Assembly: GCA_028717805.1 (NCBI GenBank) | Contig: JAQUNC010000009.1 | Location: 1-55,439 of the forward strand | Direction of reading: 5' to 3' | Length of the DNA: 55,439 bases | Origin: Atribacterota bacterium | GTDB lineage: Bacteria > Atribacterota > Phoenicimicrobiia > Phoenicimicrobiales > Stramentimicrobiaceae | Shown here: positions 52,906 to 55,439 of the stretch, piece after piece | Layout: every line of letters starts with the position of its first letter | Numbering within the stretch: the first letter of the stretch is position 1 | Made by a program: the position numbers and the translations under genes | The notes under the pieces: model-generated | What the model saw: only the letters and a program-made list of their open reading frames with translations | Database searches by the model: none | What the model was told of the DNA's origin: nothing

Positions 52906-53733
52906 TCATACCTTGATACTGGCAATATCTTTACGGGCTTGCTCATACTGCTCTGGAGTTAAAGAATTATTGTGGAAGCTATAATTGTTCTCGGCAAAAG
53001 AAACACCTTTCCCCTTGATGGTATGAGCAATGATGGCACAGGGAGAATTTTTCACCTGATCTGTCTGATCTAAGGCAGCAACAATCTCAGTCATATTATG
53101 TCCATCAATTTCCCAGGTTTTCCAGCCATATGCCTTAAATTTTGCTCTAATATTACCGATATCGTACCTTTCTTTAATAGCACCGCTGGCCAGAAGCTGG
53201 TTCTTATCAACAATTGCTACCAAGTTATCTAAACGATAAAAATTAGCACAGGTAATTGCCTCCCAGATCTGTCCCTCGCACAATTCACCATCTCCGATAA
53301 TTACGTAAATACGATAATTTTTATGATCTAATTTTGCAGCCAACGCCATTCCCACACCAATAGATAATCCTTGGCCTAATGAACCAGTATTCGCTTCAAT
53401 GCCCGGTGTTCTTATTTCTGGATGTCCCTGTAAAATAGAACCAAGCTCTTTAGTCTTTTTTAATTCGGATTTAGGGAAATATCCTAACTCTGCTAATGCG
53501 GCATATTGGGCAAGAACAGAATGTCCTTTACTAAATATAAAACGGTCACGTTCTGGATCATCAGGATTTTTGGGATTAATCTTCATTTTGTAAAAATATA
53601 GGGCAGTTACCAGATCAGCAGAGGACATGGAGCCACCAAGATGACCTTTTTTATCAATTCCGATGCAGTCTAAAATTCCTTCCCTGACAATCTTTGCTTT
53701 TCTTTCCAATTCTCTGATTTTTTTATTTTCCAT
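52906..53733 (-). CDS. Transketolase, N-terminal (TPP-binding) subunit
   Basis: I take the ATG at 53731-53733 with CGGAG eight bases upstream. The 275-residue half has GHLGGSMSSADLVTALYFY, SKGHSVLAQYAALAELGY, TGSLGQGLSIGVGMALAAK and the thiamine motif GDGELCEGQIWEA followed by LDNLVAIVDKNQL. It moves two-carbon units between sugar phosphates together with the C-terminal subunit. First gene of the operon; a GntR-type palindrome lies about 180 bases upstream. Confidence 0.94.
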   Translation of the reverse strand: MENKKIRELERKAKIVREGILDCIGIDKKGHLGGSMSSADLVTALYFYKMKINPKNPDDPERDRFIFSKGHSVLAQYAALAELGYFPKSELKKTKELGSILQGHPEIRTPGIEANTGSLGQGLSIGVGMALAAKLDHKNYRIYVIIGDGELCEGQIWEAITCANFYRLDNLVAIVDKNQLLASGAIKERYDIGNIRAKFKAYGWKTWEIDGHNMTEIVAALDQTDQVKNSPCAIIAHTIKGKGVSFAENNYSFHNNSLTPEQYEQARKDIASIKV

Positions 53734-53908
53734 AGATATTACTCCGTGGAAATATAGCACTTCCTGAATATTATTCCCTTAGTCAGACCATGATTCGTCT
53801 CTTAATAAGATTTATTTCAAAAAGATACAGTTAATCTCTTGATGGTCTCATAACTTAAGTCTTCTCAAGTTTTAAGAAACATTTTTTAAATAAAGTTATA
53901 AGATAACA

Positions 53909-53921
53909 GTTGTATTACAAC
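53909..53921. promoter_or_regulatory. Candidate FadR/GntR operator before the transketolase operon
   Basis: GTTGTA-T-TACAAC is a perfect dyad and contains TTGTATTACAA, which fits the TNGTNNNACNA consensus known for FadR-subfamily regulators. It sits between the operon start and the gntR gene. The core TGTATTACAA recurs at 54846-54855 upstream of gntR itself. Confidence 0.62.
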
Positions 53922-53929
53922 ATATTCTT

Positions 53930-53945
53930 AACTAATATATTAGTT
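53930..53945. promoter_or_regulatory. AACTAATATATTAGTT palindrome
   Basis: A perfect 16-bp palindrome lies nine bases from the candidate FadR/GntR operator. It could be a second operator half-set or an AT-rich promoter element. Evidence is the symmetry and position only. Confidence 0.4.
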
Positions 53946-54029
53946 GCATTTATCGCTAATGTCAAGGGAGTTCGTAGAAACTTCTGGTTCTATTTAAAAT
54001 TATTCTAAGTAGTAGAAAATCTTTTTTAG

Positions 54030-54719
54030 CTACATATAAAGATGTAAGTATTTTTCATTATTTTCCAGGTGTTTCTTCATTAACTTTCTTGCTTCTTTTT
54101 TATCTCTCTTTTCAATGGCCTGGATTATTTTTTCGTGAAAATACAAGCCGGGTTCGGTCCCCATAGCTTCTACAATTTTAATCATGTGGTTTCGGAAAAA
54201 ATCTTTAATAACAAAATTTGCTCTAATAATAATGGGGTTTTTGGTAATTTGTGATAATGCCAAGTGGAAATTAAGATCTTCAAAGGCAAATTTTTCCAGA
54301 TTGTTCTCTTTATATCTATTCATTTCTTGCAAAATATTTTTTAATCTCTGAATATCTTCTAGAGAAGCTCTTTCCACTACCAATTCGATGGAGCCAATTT
54401 CTACTATTTTTCTATATTCATGCATGTAAACGGCTTGAGAACGATCAAATTGAATAAGCGGCAAAAGGGAACTGATGAATGAATCAGTAAAAGAGTGTTT
54501 AACAAAAGTACCCTGCCCTCTTTTCTTTTCTAAAAGATCAAGAACCACTAAAGCTTGCAAAGCCTCTCTTATAGTTATTCTACTGACATTTAATATCTCG
54601 GTCAGTTTATTTTCGGAAGGTATTTTATATCCTGGCTTCCACTTCCCAGTAATAATTTGGTCTTTTAACTGTTCAAAAACCTGGCTGGTTAATTTTTCTG
54701 TTTTTTTAATTGATTTCAA
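54030..54719 (-). CDS. FadR-subfamily GntR transcriptional regulator
   Basis: The 229-residue protein has the GntR winged helix (IITGKWKPGYKIPSENKLTE, then VSRITIREALQAL and KKRGQGTFV) and an all-helical FCD ligand domain. Metal/ligand residues show in FAFEDLNFHLALSQITKNPI, and the C-terminal His lies in RKLMKKHLENNEKY. The start is a TTG with GGGAG upstream. It is upstream of and co-directional with the transketolase/Tct operon and divergent from the asparaginase gene; both flanks contain a TGTATTACAA motif. Ligand is probably a sugar acid. Confidence 0.92.
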   Translation of the reverse strand: MKSIKKTEKLTSQVFEQLKDQIITGKWKPGYKIPSENKLTEILNVSRITIREALQALVVLDLLEKKRGQGTFVKHSFTDSFISSLLPLIQFDRSQAVYMHEYRKIVEIGSIELVVERASLEDIQRLKNILQEMNRYKENNLEKFAFEDLNFHLALSQITKNPIIIRANFVIKDFFRNHMIKIVEAMGTEPGLYFHEKIIQAIEKRDKKEARKLMKKHLENNEKYLHLYM

Positions 54720-54845
54720 GATCTTTCTCCCGTCAATAAATTTCTTACTATATATTATTGGTAATGAGTTTTATTCCAGGTCCTAGTTAGCTTGTATTTG
54801 TATTTAGATTATTCTTTCTTTAGTATATTATAATATGTTGTCATA

Positions 54846-54855
54846 TGTATTACAA
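54846..54855. promoter_or_regulatory. Second TGTATTACAA motif, between gntR and asparaginase gene
   Basis: TGTATTACAA is identical to the core of the candidate operator at 53909. It lies about 130 bases upstream of the gntR start, in TATGTTGTCATATGTATTAC context. One outer base of the FadR consensus is not met, so it is the weaker site. It would allow autoregulation. Confidence 0.5.
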
Positions 54856-55083
54856 TAATATTTAAATAACAATGATAATTAAACATGGGCAAGCTAATGG
54901 GCATAGAGAGGACTTTTCTGAAATAAAATGATAGAATTATGGTAATAAAGATATAAAATATGATTTTCTTATACATAAGAACGTGTTACTCAGTTTACAG
55001 AACTAAACAAGGCATATTATAGAAAGCTATTTTATTAAACTTAGTACTTGCTGATGTACAAGATGTAATAATAGGGGTAAGAA

Positions 55084-55439
55084 ATGAAAAGGAAAGAGAG
55101 AATTCTGGTTATTTTTACCGGAGGGACAATTGCCAGTGGATTACACAATAAAGTGACCAGTCCCAGTAAAAAATCATTTCAGTTATTATATGGTTATATC
55201 AAACATTTTGTCCAGGATAAGAATATTGATTTAATCTGTTATGAGCCGTGGGGAATACCCGGGGAAGACAGCTCCAACCTGGATCCAGGAAACTGGATGA
55301 AAATTACTTCACTTGTAGTTCGAGAATTAGACAATCAGCTGGGTGGTGTATTAATCGTGTATGGCACAGATACCATGGCTTATTTATCTTCCTGGTTAAG
55401 TCTTTGTTTCCCCGATATTGGTATTCCTATTATTTTGGC
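55084..55439 (+). CDS. Asparaginase/glutaminase family protein, N-terminal part
   Basis: The first 118 codons are visible before the right edge. VIFTGGTIASG carries the first catalytic Thr and LIVYGTDTMAYLSSWL the Thr-Asp pair of the second motif (usually HGTDT). AGGGGTAAG precedes the ATG. The family deamidates asparagine or glutamine to give ammonia. Divergent from gntR with a 364-bp gap; whether it belongs to that regulon is unknown. Confidence 0.88.
   Translation, partial: MKRKERILVIFTGGTIASGLHNKVTSPSKKSFQLLYGYIKHFVQDKNIDLICYEPWGIPGEDSSNLDPGNWMKITSLVVRELDNQLGGVLIVYGTDTMAYLSSWLSLCFPDIGIPIIL

Overview
The window is AT-rich bacterial DNA with no rRNA, tRNA or CRISPR. It looks like an anaerobic, sugar-oxidising, Gram-negative-type (diderm) bacterium. 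All three transporter binding proteins (RbsB-, DctP- and TctC-like) have cleavable signal peptides without a lipobox cysteine, as expected for free periplasmic proteins, and there is an oxygen-sensitive type of acyl-CoA dehydratase activase. The gene mix and the repeat-rich intergenic DNA would fit a candidate phylum such as Atribacterota, but that is inference; the sequence does not prove a taxon.

Layout. (1) 1-7.1 kb is a mobile/defence-like island. It opens with the end of an IS481-like element, then holds a Fic protein, HicAB, a HigA antitoxin with a truncated HigB, a MazF/RHH pair, a RelE/AbrB pair, a HEPN/MNT pair and the remnant of a second HigA, all set among copies of several intergenic repeat families. 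(2) 7.1-17.6 kb is one co-directional sugar/amino-sugar locus: ROK regulator, RbsBAC-type ABC importer, ATC-hydrolase-like protein, Gfo/Idh oxidoreductase, ROK kinase-like protein, NagA, NagB. (3) 18.0-23.2 kb has a divergent RpiB-like gene and an inositol/uronate-like set: TIM-barrel isomerase, IolB and a TRAP transporter. (4) 23.9-36.3 kb has an orphan PP-loop (PAPS reductase-like) protein, a membrane-embedded spermidine-synthase-like protein, an exported MEMO-CapA fusion, a DUF3160 protein, and three opposing genes for exported proteins, two of which are broken by frameshifts. (5) 36.3-42.3 kb has an isochorismatase-like hydrolase, three genes corresponding to one 2-hydroxyacyl-CoA dehydratase activase, an exported L-isoaspartyl methyltransferase, and a sigma-factor-like gene split into region 2 and region 4. 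(6) 42.4-46.7 kb has pseudouridine breakdown (psuG, PfkB kinase) and lipoate synthesis (lipA, lipB) with a flavin reductase-like gene. (7) 46.9-54.7 kb is a second catabolic operon under a GntR regulator: split transketolase, GarR-like reductase, TctCBA transporter, SDR. (8) The right edge cuts an asparaginase gene.

Theme. Most of the window is import plus first catabolic steps for sugars, sugar acids and amino sugars, each locus with its own regulator. In all three importer operons a long near-perfect hairpin lies directly after the binding-protein gene, which would let cells make more binding protein than membrane subunits. I see no single clearly new system. The best candidates for a second look are the toxin-antitoxin island with its decay products, the split sigma-like pair, the MEMO-CapA/DUF3160 exported module, and the shared leader and hairpin layout of the importers.
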